Positions 8,421 to 18,023 are shown, counted from the stretch's first letter. The stretch: DNA of 64,000 nt from Streptomyces mobaraensis NBRC 13819 = DSM 40847 (GCF_017916255.1 NZ_CP072827.1:4737501-4801500); one strand, 5' to 3'. Numbers and translations are program-made. Notes: generated by a model from the sequence alone, not told the origin.

Positions 8421-9632
8421 TCAGGGCTGGCTGTACCCGTCGAGGAAGGTGCCGATCCGGGTGACCGCGTCCGCCATGTCCTTGGCGTTCGGCAGGGTGA
8501 CCAGGCGGAAGTGGTCCGGCTCCGGCCAGTTGAAGCCCGTGCCGTGCACCACCATGATCTTCTCGGCGCGCAGCAGGTCGAGCACCATCTGCCGGTCGTC
8601 CTTGATCTTGTAGACCTTGGGGTCGAGCCGTGGGAACGCGTACAGCGCACCCTTCGGCTTCACGCACGTCACGCCGGGGATTCGCGTCAGCAGCTCATGT
8701 GCCACGTCGCGCTGCTCCAGCAGCCGGCCGCCCGGCAGGACCAGCTCGTTGATCGACTGCCGGCCGCCGAGGGCGGTCGCCACCGCGTGCTGTGCGGGCA
8801 TGTTGGCGCACAGCCGCATGTTGGCCAGGATCGTCAGACCCTCGATATAGCTGTCCGCGTGCGCCTTCGGGCCGCACACCGCCATCCAGCCGCTGCGGTA
8901 ACCGGCGACCCGGTACGCCTTGGACAGCCCGTTGAAGGTGAGGGTCAGCAGGTCGGGGGCGATGGCGGCGGTCGGGGTGTGGGTGACGCCGTCGTAGAGG
9001 ATCTTGTCGTAGATCTCGTCGGAGCAGACGATCAGGTTGTGCCGGCGGGCGATCTCCGTCAGGCCGCGCAGCATCTCGTCGTCGTAGACGGCACCCGTGG
9101 GGTTGTTGGGATTGATGATGACGAGCGCCTTGGTGCGGTCGGTGACCTTGCGCTCGATGTCGGCCAGGTCCGGCATCCAGTCCGACTGCTCGTCGCAGCG
9201 GTAGTGCACCGCCGTACCGCCCGCCAGCGAGACCGACGCCGTCCACAGCGGGTAGTCCGGCGCCGGGACGAGTACCTCGTCGCCGTCGTCGAGCAGCGCC
9301 TGCATCGACATCTGGATCAGCTCCGAGACGCCGTTGCCCAGGTACACGTCCTCGACGGACAGCTCGATGCCCTTGGTCTCGTAGTGCTGCACCACCGCGC
9401 GCCGGGCCGAGAGCAGACCCTTGGCGTCGCCGTAGCCGTGCGCGTCGCCGACGTTGCGCAGCATGTCCTCCAGGATCTCCGGAGGGCACTCGAAGCCGAA
9501 GATCGCCGGGTTGCCGGTGTTGAGCTTGAGGATGCGATGGCCCGCCGCCTCCAGCCGCATCGCCTCCTCCAGCACCGGACCACGGATCTCGTAGCAGACA
9601 TTGGCGAGTTTCGTTGACTGGATCACCTGCAT
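8421..9632 (-). CDS. PLP-dependent aminotransferase, AlaA/AlaT-like (class I/II)
   Basis: Encodes 403 aa of a fold-type I aminotransferase, by similarity an alanine or glutamate-pyruvate transaminase. Seen: NxGNPA substrate loop near the N-terminus, the INPNNPTGAVY motif, the DEIYDKI segment with PLP-binding Asp/Tyr, the Schiff-base lysine in SKAYRVAGYRSGW, and a C-terminal Arg region (HFRLVTLP). ATG at 9632 matches the family N-terminus MQVIQSTKLANV; an ATG four codons upstream is less likely. It lies 86 bp downstream of the D-acylamino-acid deacylase and could recycle amino groups, but the pairing is inferred from position. Confidence 0.93.
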   Translation of the reverse strand: MQVIQSTKLANVCYEIRGPVLEEAMRLEAAGHRILKLNTGNPAIFGFECPPEILEDMLRNVGDAHGYGDAKGLLSARRAVVQHYETKGIELSVEDVYLGNGVSELIQMSMQALLDDGDEVLVPAPDYPLWTASVSLAGGTAVHYRCDEQSDWMPDLADIERKVTDRTKALVIINPNNPTGAVYDDEMLRGLTEIARRHNLIVCSDEIYDKILYDGVTHTPTAAIAPDLLTLTFNGLSKAYRVAGYRSGWMAVCGPKAHADSYIEGLTILANMRLCANMPAQHAVATALGGRQSINELVLPGGRLLEQRDVAHELLTRIPGVTCVKPKGALYAFPRLDPKVYKIKDDRQMVLDLLRAEKIMVVHGTGFNWPEPDHFRLVTLPNAKDMADAVTRIGTFLDGYSQP

Positions 9633-9718
9633 GACGGCCACCATACGGGGGCGCGCGACGCCGTGCGCCGGCTTTCCGGGCGCGTCAGGCGCGTGCGATC
9701 GGCGCTGTTCAGGGCGGT

Positions 9719-11338
9719 TCAGGGCGCCGGGGCACGCCGGACGGCGCGGCCCGCCAGAACGTCCGTCCGGCGTCCGTCTTCCATCACAAAGCGTCCGGCA
9801 ATCAGGACATAAGGAATGCCGGTCGGAAGGCGCCGAGGATCTTCGAAAGTGGCGCCGGCGGCGACTGTCTCCGGATCGAAGAGCACCAGATCGGCGCGGC
9901 GCCCGACCCGGACGAGACCTCGGTCGGACAGCCCGAGACGGGCCGCGGGACGGGACGTGAGATGCGCCACGCACTTCTCCAGGGAGAGGATCCCCAGCTC
10001 GCGGACGTAGCGCCCGAGGTAGTGCGGGAACGTGCCGTACGCCCGTGGATGCGGCTTGGCGCCGTGCAGGATGCCGTCGCTCCCGCCGGTGTGCGCCGGG
10101 TGGCGCATGATCGCCCGGACGTTCTCCTCATGCCCGACGTGCAGCAGGACCGTCGTCCCGAGCCGGTCCTCCACCAGCAGCCGGCGCGCCGTCTCCCAGG
10201 GCTCCTCGCCACGCTCCCGGGCCAGCCCGGCGATCGTCCTGCCCGCGTACCCGGGCGCCCGACGCGCGTCCGCGACCCCCGACACCTCGACCGCCGCCCA
10301 GTCGACCGGCAGGCCGTGGCACCCGTCCGAACCTGCCACCTCCAGGTCGTGCCGGATCCGGGCGGCCGTCGCGTCGTCGCACAGCCGGGCCAGTACCGCG
10401 TCGGGTCCCCCTTCGGCCGTCCAGCTCGGGAGCAGCGATACGAGCGTGGTGCAGCCGGGGGTGTAGGGATAACTGTCGAGCGTGAGATCCACGCCCTCGG
10501 CGCGCGTGGCGTCGAGCAGGCGCAGCAGTTCCGGTGCGCGCCCCTCGTTTCCCGCGAAGTTCAGGACCGTGTGCGCGAGATGCAGCGCGCAGCCGGCGTC
10601 CCGCGCCACCTCGATCATCTCCGCGTACGCCCGCAGGGCGTGCGCGCCGTACGAACGGTGGTGCGGGCAGAAGTACCCGCCGTATCGCGCGACCACCCGG
10701 CACAGTTCGGTCAGCTCGGCGTCGTCCGCGTACATGCCCGGCGGGTAGGTGAGACCCGCCGACAGACCCACGGCACCCTGCTCCAGCCCCTCCGCAACCA
10801 GCCGCCGCATCCGTCCCAGCTCGGCGTCCGTGGCGGAACGGTTCTCCCAGCCGACCTCCAGCATCCGGACCGTCCCGTGTGGCACGAGGTACGCGGCGTC
10901 GACCGCGATGCCCTCGCCGCCGAAGCCGTGGTCGAGCCGGTCCAGGTACTCGCCCGTCGTGCGCCAGGTGAAGTCGACATCCCGGCCGTCACCGTTCCAG
11001 CCGGTGATCTGCGCCCGCACCCCGGCGAGCGTCCGGTCGTCCACGGGCGCGTACGACAGCCCGTCCTGCCCGAGCACCTCCAGCGTCACGCCCTGCGCGA
11101 CCTTGGCCTCGTGCCCGGGATCGCGCAGCAGGGCCAGGTCGCTGTGCGCGTGCATGTCGACGAAGCCGGGGGAGAGGGCGAGGCCGTGCGCGTCGACGGT
11201 CCGCCGCCCGGTCGGGCGGCTCCCCGTGCCCTCGCGGACGATCACGGCGATCCGGCCGCCGTCCACACCGACGTCGGCGCGGAAGGACGGACCGCCGCCA
11301 CCGTCGACGAGCCGGACGTCCCGGAAGACCGTGTCCAT
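9719..11338 (-). CDS. N-acyl-D-amino-acid deacylase (amidohydrolase superfamily)
   Basis: Encodes 539 aa. It hydrolyses N-acyl-D-amino acids to D-amino acids in members of this group, which includes the characterised S. coelicolor Sco4986-type enzymes. Metal-site motifs: HAHSD (HxH, about residues 76-78), PHHRSYG, HLAHTVLNF, and the late catalytic Asp in GSDGILHGAKPHPR. Where classical D-aminoacylases have NCG with a metal-bridging Cys, this protein has GQDGLSYAP, so the bridge chemistry differs. ATG at 11338 follows GAAAGGCGG. Gene order with the fold-III deaminase upstream suggests sequential N-deacylation and deamination. Confidence 0.92.
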   Translation of the reverse strand: MDTVFRDVRLVDGGGGPSFRADVGVDGGRIAVIVREGTGSRPTGRRTVDAHGLALSPGFVDMHAHSDLALLRDPGHEAKVAQGVTLEVLGQDGLSYAPVDDRTLAGVRAQITGWNGDGRDVDFTWRTTGEYLDRLDHGFGGEGIAVDAAYLVPHGTVRMLEVGWENRSATDAELGRMRRLVAEGLEQGAVGLSAGLTYPPGMYADDAELTELCRVVARYGGYFCPHHRSYGAHALRAYAEMIEVARDAGCALHLAHTVLNFAGNEGRAPELLRLLDATRAEGVDLTLDSYPYTPGCTTLVSLLPSWTAEGGPDAVLARLCDDATAARIRHDLEVAGSDGCHGLPVDWAAVEVSGVADARRAPGYAGRTIAGLARERGEEPWETARRLLVEDRLGTTVLLHVGHEENVRAIMRHPAHTGGSDGILHGAKPHPRAYGTFPHYLGRYVRELGILSLEKCVAHLTSRPAARLGLSDRGLVRVGRRADLVLFDPETVAAGATFEDPRRLPTGIPYVLIAGRFVMEDGRRTDVLAGRAVRRAPAP

Positions 11339-11670
11339 GGCAACCGCCTTTCGCCGGCGCCGGACCGGCGGGGGCCGTGCGTCGGCGCCGGACCGGCAGG
11401 GACGGTGATCGGGGCCGGACCGGCGAGGAGCCTGGACCGGCGTCCGACCGGCGGGCACTGCGGACCGGCGTCGGACTGCCACGGCCCGCCGCCCGCCCCT
11501 GGAGGCGTCCGGCGCTCCTCCGGCACGGCTCACCCGGACGATACGTCCGCGAGTCCGCTTCCGACAGACCCCGACGGCGGCTGCGGCCGAGGTCGGTGAG
11601 GCTCCTGCGGCTTCCGTGAGTCCCGAGACTCCCGATGCTCAACTAGCGGGGAGCGAGGGCCCGTCGGACG
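11339..11670. other. 332-bp gap with GGACCGGC repeats, no gene
   Basis: The interval between deaminase and deacylase holds five copies of GGACCGGC at 11362, 11390, 11417, 11434 and 11462, mostly 27-28 bp apart in the context GGCGCCGGACCGGC. The remainder shows no convincing ORF. It may separate the two genes into different transcripts. Confidence 0.6.
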
Positions 11671-12951
11671 TCAGAAGAACGTCCGCACGTACTCCGTCAC
11701 CGTCCCGCCCGCGTCCACCACCGGGATCATCGGCCACTTGTCGAACGCCGTGCAGGGGTGCGAGATGCCCAGACCCACCCAGTCGCCCACCTCCAGCGGG
11801 TCGTCATCGGGCAGGGTGACGAAGGCGTGCTGGTCGGCGAGGCCCGTGACCGTCATGCGGTCGGCCGGGCGCTCGGCACCGTCGCGGCCGGAACGGACCA
11901 CCTGCGCCTCGGGGAAACCGAGGTCGTACGGGGCGTCCCGCTTGCCCGCGTTGAGGTAGGCGCGGCCCGGTTCCGGGCGGGAGACACACTGGGTCCAGAG
12001 CCGGAAGGCCGGCCGCAGGGCGCCCTCGGCGGGGTGGCGTGCGAAGGGGGTCTTGCGGCGGTACTGCCCGTCGTCATGCGTGACGTACGCGCCGGAGCGC
12101 AGCAGCTTGAGCACCGGCGCGGACAGCTCCGGAAGCTCTCCGAAGACCTCGGCCACCGCGTCGAACCACGAGCTGCCGCCCGCGCTGACCACGATCTCCT
12201 CGACGCCCGCGAACCGCCCGGCCGCGTCGAACTCCACGGCCAGCGACGTCAGATCGCGCACCCAGGCGCGGATCCGCGCCTCGTCGGCGTCCGGGATCTC
12301 CGCCTCGTACCCGGCGACACCCACCAGCCGCAACGTTTCCGCACCCGCCACCGCGTCCGCGACGAGCCCGGCGTCCGCCGCCGTCCGCACGCCCGTCCGG
12401 CCGCCCGTGGCGCCGAGTTCGACGACGACGTCCAGCGGCCGGCCGGCTCCGGCGCCGCGCAGGGCCGCGTCCATCAGCTCGACGCCGCGTACGGAGTCCA
12501 CATAGACGACGACGCGGAAGTCGGGGTCGGCGGCCAGCTCGCCGGCCAGCCAGCGCAGCGCGGCGGCGTCCACCACCTGGTTGGCGAGGAAGATCCGCCG
12601 CACCCCGAAGGCCCGGTAGACGCGTACCTGGCCGGGCATGGCGGCGGTGATCCCCCAGGCCCCGTGGGCCAGCTGCCGGGCGAACAGGCTCGGGGCCATC
12701 GACGTCTTGCCGTGCGGCGCGAAGGCGAGGCCGTGCCCCGCGGACCAGCGCTCCATCAGCGCGAGGTTGTGGTCCAGCGCCTCGGCCGACAGGGTCAGTA
12801 CCGGCGTCGTGAAGCCACCGGTGAACAAGGAGCGCCGCTGGGCCGTGAGGGCGCCGACGGTCAGGCCCTCCGCGTCCGGGGGCAGCCCCTTGAAACGGTG
12901 GTCCACCGGCTCGTCGGCGAGCCGGGCCAGGGCGTCGTCGGCGACGGCCAT
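11671..12951 (-). CDS. Amino acid deaminase / D-serine dehydratase-like (fold-type III PLP enzyme)
   Basis: Encodes 426 aa of the DSD1/D-threonine aldolase-like alanine racemase-fold family. The PLP lysine is in APHGKTSMAP (about residue 83). The C-terminal DSD-type metal motif GISHPCTAFDKWP gives His and Cys ligands. Such proteins eliminate ammonia from D-amino acids or cleave D-3-hydroxy amino acids. GGAGG lies 4 nt before the ATG. It is upstream of and codirectional with the D-acylamino-acid deacylase, supporting a role in D-amino-acid breakdown, possibly of peptidoglycan or peptide origin. Exact substrate is not determinable. Confidence 0.92.
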   Translation of the reverse strand: MAVADDALARLADEPVDHRFKGLPPDAEGLTVGALTAQRRSLFTGGFTTPVLTLSAEALDHNLALMERWSAGHGLAFAPHGKTSMAPSLFARQLAHGAWGITAAMPGQVRVYRAFGVRRIFLANQVVDAAALRWLAGELAADPDFRVVVYVDSVRGVELMDAALRGAGAGRPLDVVVELGATGGRTGVRTAADAGLVADAVAGAETLRLVGVAGYEAEIPDADEARIRAWVRDLTSLAVEFDAAGRFAGVEEIVVSAGGSSWFDAVAEVFGELPELSAPVLKLLRSGAYVTHDDGQYRRKTPFARHPAEGALRPAFRLWTQCVSRPEPGRAYLNAGKRDAPYDLGFPEAQVVRSGRDGAERPADRMTVTGLADQHAFVTLPDDDPLEVGDWVGLGISHPCTAFDKWPMIPVVDAGGTVTEYVRTFF

Positions 12952-13144
12952 CGAGCCTCCTCGTTCTGCGGGTCCGATGCGGCATCCACCGTGCGCACCG
13001 CTCGCGGCTGTCTAACATCCGACGGAACGCCTGGTCAACGACGGTCACCGGGATCTCGCGGAGTGAGAGTGCGCAGCGGACGGAGCACACCGGGCGGGCG
13101 GCCCGCCGTGGCCCGCCCGCCCGTGCCCCGTCTCCGGCGGTCTC

Positions 13145-14512
13145 CTACCGCTTCGCGCAGTACTGCTGCTCCTTGCCGATCGACCGATACATGCAGTCCG
13201 CGTTCTCCAGCAACTGGAGTACCGCGTCCCGGTTGCGTGCCGTCTCCCGGTCGATCACCGAGGCCGGCGGGTAGAAGCCGCCGCCGCCCGCGCCCGTGGG
13301 GTACATCTCGAAGGTGTAGGCGAAGATCTTCTGCGCGCCCCACAGCCAGTCGTCGATGGTGCCGTCGGTGATGTAGAGGTCGCTCGACTGCTCGGCGGTG
13401 TAGCCGTTGCTGTCCGCCATCGCCTTGCCCACCTTGGCGAACGCGTCGTGGTCGTCCTGCGTCATGCCGGACGCGGTGTCGTCGTACGTCCAGCCGAACG
13501 GCCACATCACCAGTTCGCTGTAGGTGTGGAAGTCGATCGCGGCCGTGATGCGCTGCTTCCCGCCGACGACCCGGCCGCGGACGAAGTCGGCGACGACCTT
13601 GACCTCGGGCGCCGACTCCGCGGCCCGGCCGCGGTAGGTCTCCGACCCGGTGCTGCCGGAGGAGCCGCCGCAGCAGCCCCACTTGTAACCCCAGTTGCGG
13701 TTGAGGTCGGTGCCGACGTTCGAGGAACCGGAGTTGGGCTGCCGGTTCTTGCGCCAGTTGCGGTACGTGCCGGTGGCGATGTCGTATTCGCCCCCGTCGG
13801 GGTTGACATCGGGGACGATCCAGATCACCCGCTCGTCGACCATCTTGGTGACCCGGGGATCGGTGCCGTAGCCGTTGCCGAACTCCTTCAGCAGGTACAG
13901 GGCCATCTCGACGGTCAGGTGCTCGCGCGCGTGCTGGTGGTGGGTGAAGAGGACCTCCGGCTTGGCGTCGTCGGGCTTCGCCCCGGAGCTGATCCGGACG
14001 GCGACGATGTCGCGGCCCTCATGGCTCTTGCCGATGACCCGCTTGCTCATGATCGCGGGGTGGGCGGCGACGTCCGCGTCGATCTCCGTCGTCGCCTCGC
14101 GGTAGTTGTGGTACTTGGCGTCGCGGGACGGGAAGTCGTGCGGGACGGGCCGTTCGCCCGCGGAGCGGTCCGGTGGGCCGGGCAGTTCGGTCACGCGGTG
14201 GCCCAGCCGGCGGACCCGCTCGGCCTGGGCCGCGTTCGCCGTGATGACCACGGTGTTCCCGTGGACGGCGTCGACGGAAGCGCCGGTCGCGGCGACCGCG
14301 GTGCGCTGGGCGGCGGTGCGCGGGCCCGTCACCTCGTAGGAGTGGGTCGCCGCGGCCGCGGAGTGCGGTGCGGATTCCCCCGCGGGAGAGACCGCGGGAG
14401 AGACCGCTGAGGAGACGGCGGACGAGACGGCGGGTGAGGCCAGGGCGAGGGAGGCGAGAGAGAAGGCGGTGACGAGGGCGGCTGCCCGGCCGCCGGATGA
14501 ACGCGGTCGCAT
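13145..14512 (-). CDS. Secreted M14 zinc carboxypeptidase
   Basis: Encodes 455 aa. A Sec signal peptide (basic MRPRSSGGR, then a hydrophobic stretch ending near the Ala/Ser/Val-rich [16 protein letters not shown] repeat) is followed by a prodomain and a carboxypeptidase T/A-like domain. Zinc ligands: HxxE in [11 protein letters not shown] and the third His in [12 protein letters not shown]; the catalytic Glu is in [18 protein letters not shown] is the substrate-binding Arg region. GGAGG is 5 nt before ATG 14512, which beats an upstream in-frame start. It is divergent from a secreted S1 protease across 214 bp, so both may be induced together for extracellular proteolysis. Confidence 0.95.
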   Translation of the reverse strand: MRPRSSGGRAAALVTAFSLASLALASPAVSSAVSSAVSPAVSPAGESAPHSAAAATHSYEVTGPRTAAQRTAVAATGASVDAVHGNTVVITANAAQAERVRRLGHRVTELPGPPDRSAGERPVPHDFPSRDAKYHNYREATTEIDADVAAHPAIMSKRVIGKSHEGRDIVAVRISSGAKPDDAKPEVLFTHHQHAREHLTVEMALYLLKEFGNGYGTDPRVTKMVDERVIWIVPDVNPDGGEYDIATGTYRNWRKNRQPNSGSSNVGTDLNRNWGYKWGCCGGSSGSTGSETYRGRAAESAPEVKVVADFVRGRVVGGKQRITAAIDFHTYSELVMWPFGWTYDDTASGMTQDDHDAFAKVGKAMADSNGYTAEQSSDLYITDGTIDDWLWGAQKIFAYTFEMYPTGAGGGGFYPPASVIDRETARNRDAVLQLLENADCMYRSIGKEQQYCAKR

Positions 14513-14726
14513 GACGGCCTCCTGGAGGCTCCGGTGTGTGCGACGGGTGGGGGGTTGGGCGAGGCCAGTGTCAAGAGAATGACATGCGCAGGTCAAGGAC
14601 TGCGGTGCGAGGGGTTCCGGCCAACTTCGCCGTCACTCGGGTCCGATTGATTGCGCGTGACCTCAAGGCCACCAACAATGCACATGCCAAATCGGAACGC
14701 ATTCCGTCCGGAGAGGACCACCCCCC

Positions 14727-15635
14727 ATGAGACGACCTCTCGTCGGCGTACTCACCACCCTGCTGCTCGGCGGCGCGGCCGCGACCGGCATCGCCGCCGC
14801 CCCCGCGAGCGCCGCGCCCCAGACGGCCGACGCCCCGCGGGCGTCCGCGCCGCAAGCCGAGGTCGCGGCGAAGGCCGGGGCTACGGCGCAGACCAAGCCC
14901 AAGGCCGTCGACTTCGCCGGCACCGTCGCCCTCAGCAACTGCTCGGGATCGCTGATACGCCTCCCCAACTCCGCCGATGGCGACCCGGCCCTCGTGCTCA
15001 CCAACGGGCACTGCCTGGAGACCGGCATGCCGGGCCCCGGTGACGTCATCGTCGACCAGGCGTCGTCCCGTACGTTCAGCCTGCTCAACTCCACCGCGGG
15101 CAAGGCCGCCACGCTCCGCGCGAGCAAGGTCGCCTACGCGACCATGACCGACACCGACGTCACCCTCTACCAGCTCACCACCACCTACGCGCAGATCAAG
15201 AAGAACTACGGGATCAACGCCCTCAGCCTCTCCGCCGACCACCCCGCCGCCGGCACACCGATCAAGGTCGTCTCGGGCTACTGGAAGCGGATCTACTCCT
15301 GCAACGTGGACGGCTTCGTCCACGAGCTCCGCGAGGGCGACTGGACCTGGAAGGACTCGCTGCGCTACACGCCCTCCTGCAACACCATCGGGGGAACCTC
15401 CGGTTCGCCGGTCATCGACGTCAACACCGGCAAGGTGATCGCCGTCAACAACACCGGCAACGAGAACGGCGAGCGGTGCACGGAGAACAACCCGTGCGAG
15501 GTGGACGAGAATGGGAACGTCACCGTCCGGCGCGGCATCAACTACGCCGAGCAGACCTACGGCATCGCCAAGTGTGTGGCGGCCGGCAACAGGATCGACC
15601 TGAGCCTGCCGGGCTGCACGCTGCCCAAGCCGTGA
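14727..15635 (+). CDS. Secreted trypsin-like (S1) serine protease
   Basis: Encodes 302 aa. Signal peptide MRRPLVGVLTTLLLGG...ASA, a short Ala-rich propeptide, then a chymotrypsin-fold domain. Catalytic triad: His in VLTNGHCLE (about residue 95), Asp in TDTDVTLYQL, Ser in GGTSGSPVID. Several cysteines could form disulfides (SCN, NPCEVD, KCV, PGCT). GGAGAGGA precedes the ATG. A strong hairpin at 15654-15680 ends transcription, shared with the converging chitinase gene. Specificity is not assigned. Confidence 0.93.
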   Translation: MRRPLVGVLTTLLLGGAAATGIAAAPASAAPQTADAPRASAPQAEVAAKAGATAQTKPKAVDFAGTVALSNCSGSLIRLPNSADGDPALVLTNGHCLETGMPGPGDVIVDQASSRTFSLLNSTAGKAATLRASKVAYATMTDTDVTLYQLTTTYAQIKKNYGINALSLSADHPAAGTPIKVVSGYWKRIYSCNVDGFVHELREGDWTWKDSLRYTPSCNTIGGTSGSPVIDVNTGKVIAVNNTGNENGERCTENNPCEVDENGNVTVRRGINYAEQTYGIAKCVAAGNRIDLSLPGCTLPKP

Positions 15636-15653
15636 CGGCGGCGGTGTGAAGCG

Positions 15654-15680
15654 GGGCCCGCCGGGGGATCCGGCGGGCCC
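15654..15680. terminator. Bidirectional hairpin terminator
   Basis: GGGCCCGCCGG and CCGGCGGGCCC form a perfect 11-bp stem around GGGAT, between the converging S1 protease and chitinase genes. No T-tract, as is common in Streptomyces. Confidence 0.8.
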
Positions 15681-15704
15681 TCGTCGCGCGGTCGCGCGGA
15701 ATCG

Positions 15705-17519
15705 TTACGGCAGCCCGTGGACGTGCGGGCCGACCGCGTTGGACCAGGCGTTGCCGTTGCTCGCGTCCCAGTTCGTCGACCAGGTCATCGCCCCGCGGAT
15801 GCCCGGGTAGGTCTTCGCGGGTTTGAACGAGCCGCAGCCGGTGCCCTTGGCCAGGCAGTCCAGGGCGCTGTTCACCACGGACGGGTCGACATAGCCGCTG
15901 CCGGCGCCACGCGGGGAGGCGGGCAGGCCCAGGCCGACCTGTGAGGGCGCGAGCCCGCCCTCCAGTTGGATGCAGGCCAGGGCCGTGAGGAAGTCGACCG
16001 ACCCCTGCGCGTACACCTTGCCGTCGCAGCCCAGCATGGAACCGCTGTTGTAGAACTGCGTGTTGACGACGGTCAGGATGTCCTTGATGTTCAGCGCCGT
16101 CTTGAAGTAGCTCGCCGACGTCGACTGCATGTCGAGCGTCTGCGGCGCCATGGTGATCACGAGTTTGTCACCGGCCTTCGCCGACAGGGCGCGCAGGGCC
16201 TGCGTCATGTACGTCGGGTCGAGGCCGTTCTCCAGGTCGATGTCGACGCCGTCGAAGCCGTACTTCTGCATCAGCCGGTAGACGCTGTCCGCGAAGTTGG
16301 CGGCCGACGCGGCGTCGTTGACGCGCACGCTGCCGCGCTCGCCGCCGACGGATATCACCACCGACTTGCCGGCCGCCCGCTTGGCCGCGATGTCGGCCTT
16401 GAAGTCCGCCTCGCTGTAGCGCAGTCCGGGGTCGAGGGTGAAGTCCACGGCGCCGGGCGTCGCGGTGGCGTCGGCGAACGCGACGGCGATGATGTCGTAC
16501 TGCGCCTGGACGTCGCTGATCCGCTGGACCTTGGCGCCGTTGTCGAAGTTCTGCCAGTAGCCGGTCACCGCGTGCTTGGGTGTCGAGGGCTGGCCTCCGC
16601 CTGCCGCCGTCGTGACGCTGATCTCGGTGGAACGGGGGGATTCCCCGGCCGCGTTGACCGCCGTGACCTGGAAGCGGTACGTGGTGGAGGGCGCGAGCCC
16701 GGTGACGGTGGCCGAGGCGCCGGTGACCGGCTGCGCCTTCGTGCCGTCGCGGTAGACCTGGTAGCCGGTGGCGCCGGTGACCGGGCTCCAGGACAGGTCG
16801 ACGGACGAGGAGGTGGTCCGGCCGGCCGTCAGCCCACCGGGGGCGGAGGGTATGGGGTCGCCGGGATCGCCCGGGTCGCCGCCCGGGCCGGAGAGGCTGA
16901 TGTCGTCGGCGAGGTAGGGGCTCTGGCCGTACCAGCCGTGGGTGTAGACGGTGACGGAGGTGGTGTTGGGGCCGGTGGTGAAGGAGGTGGTGAGTTGCTT
17001 CCAGTCGGTGCCCGTGCCCGGTGTCCAGGTGGAGACGTCGGTGGTGCCGGTGCCACTCGCGCCCAGGTACACGTACGAGCCCTGTACCCAGGCGCTCAGC
17101 GTGTAGGCGGAGCCGGGTCTGACGGCGACGGTCTGCGCGCAGCGGGCGTTGTCGAGTCCGCTCGGCGCGGCCTTGAGGGCGGCGGTGCCGGAGTGGGCGG
17201 GGGTGCCGGTGGTGCCGCTGTCGGCGGAGCAGGACCAGGGGGACAGGCCGTTTTCGAAGCCGGCGTTTTTGAGGAGGTTGGGCTCGGCTTTCGGGGTGAC
17301 GGCCGAGGTGGTGGGGGCGTGTGCGGTGGCGCGGGGAGCGGCGTGCGCCGGACCGGCGCCGGTGGCGGCCGCGCCCGCGGCTGCAAGGGCGACGGCGGTG
17401 ACGAGGCCGCCGAGGCGGTGGCGCTTTCCGCCTCTGCTCCTGCCCTTGCTTCTGCTTCCGCCTTCGCCGCGGGTCGGGCCGGGGCGCGCGTTATGACATG
17501 GGTGGTCCGGGCGATTCAC
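15705..17519 (-). CDS. chiA: Secreted modular GH18 chitinase (CBM-FnIII-GH18)
   Basis: Encodes 604 aa. A long twin-basic signal region (SRGGKRHRLGG, then an Ala-rich core ending GPAHA) is followed by a carbohydrate-binding beta-sandwich (NLLKNAGFENGLSPW, about residues 75-205), a Pro/Gly linker, a fibronectin III domain (about 226-316) and a GH18 catalytic domain. The catalytic DxxDxDxE motif reads FDGVDIDLENG near residue 424. It hydrolyses chitin outside the cell. GTG at 17519 is chosen because GGAGG lies 5 nt upstream and a long signal starts there. Its promoter carries a DasR-like box. By order and architecture it corresponds to S. coelicolor ChiA. Confidence 0.93.
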   Translation of the reverse strand: MNRPDHPCHNARPGPTRGEGGSRSKGRSRGGKRHRLGGLVTAVALAAAGAAATGAGPAHAAPRATAHAPTTSAVTPKAEPNLLKNAGFENGLSPWSCSADSGTTGTPAHSGTAALKAAPSGLDNARCAQTVAVRPGSAYTLSAWVQGSYVYLGASGTGTTDVSTWTPGTGTDWKQLTTSFTTGPNTTSVTVYTHGWYGQSPYLADDISLSGPGGDPGDPGDPIPSAPGGLTAGRTTSSSVDLSWSPVTGATGYQVYRDGTKAQPVTGASATVTGLAPSTTYRFQVTAVNAAGESPRSTEISVTTAAGGGQPSTPKHAVTGYWQNFDNGAKVQRISDVQAQYDIIAVAFADATATPGAVDFTLDPGLRYSEADFKADIAAKRAAGKSVVISVGGERGSVRVNDAASAANFADSVYRLMQKYGFDGVDIDLENGLDPTYMTQALRALSAKAGDKLVITMAPQTLDMQSTSASYFKTALNIKDILTVVNTQFYNSGSMLGCDGKVYAQGSVDFLTALACIQLEGGLAPSQVGLGLPASPRGAGSGYVDPSVVNSALDCLAKGTGCGSFKPAKTYPGIRGAMTWSTNWDASNGNAWSNAVGPHVHGLP

Positions 17520-17604
17520 TACTGCCTCCGGTGGGGGGAGAGTTGAAACGGTGAGTGGGGGGTATCGCTGTGAAGGAGGGGGGTGCCGGCCGGTGCGCTG
17601 AGGA

Positions 17605-17629
17605 TGGTCCAGACCAATCCATCCGTCAA
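17605..17629 (-). promoter_or_regulatory. Chitinase promoter with DasR-like (dre) operator
   Basis: TGGTCCAGACCA (17605-17616) differs at one base from the core of the DasR consensus TGGTCTAGACCA and matches the repeat classically found in Streptomyces chitinase promoters. On the minus strand it lies just downstream of TTGACG (17629-17624), so a bound repressor would occupy the -35/-10 spacer, 86 bp before the start codon. DasR senses glucosamine-6-phosphate; binding here is inferred. Confidence 0.8.
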
Positions 17630-17674
17630 GGGGAGGCGCGGAGGGGGCTGGTCGCGTGTGGCTGCGGCGCGTTT

Positions 17675-17865
17675 CCGTTCGGAAACGGGTGCGCGGCAGA
17701 TCTCGGTCCGGAGAAGGGGCGGGCGGCGGGTTCCCGCCCGGAAGCGGGCGTTCGTCGGGCCCCCGTTCGGGAAACGGCGCCCGGCGGGCCTCCATTCGGA
17801 CAAGGTGCGCGGCGGGTCCCGTTCGGAGAACGGGCATGCGGCAGGTCTCCGTTCGGAAAGGGACC
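17675..17865. repeat. Seven degenerate 27-30 bp tandem units
   Basis: Units begin near 17675, 17705, 17735, 17763, 17793, 17820 and 17849 with a core like CCGTTCGGAAACGGGTGCGC. Each core can fold (CCGTTCGG, CGTTTCCG/CGGAAACG). The array fills much of the roughly 500-bp gap between the chitinase promoter and the next gene. Unit lengths vary by non-multiples of three, so it is not coding. Confidence 0.75.
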
Positions 17866-18023
17866 GGGGGGACTGGAGGGGCGGGAAGCGAGGCGGACCG
17901 GGCGGGTTCGAAGGAACTGTTCCGAGCCGCTCCGTTCGTGGATAAAGTGCGGGGCGCCGGCGTGTGCGGGGCACCGGCGCCGAGCAGGGTCGATCCATGG
18001 CCGCCGGGGCGCCGGAGGCAGGA

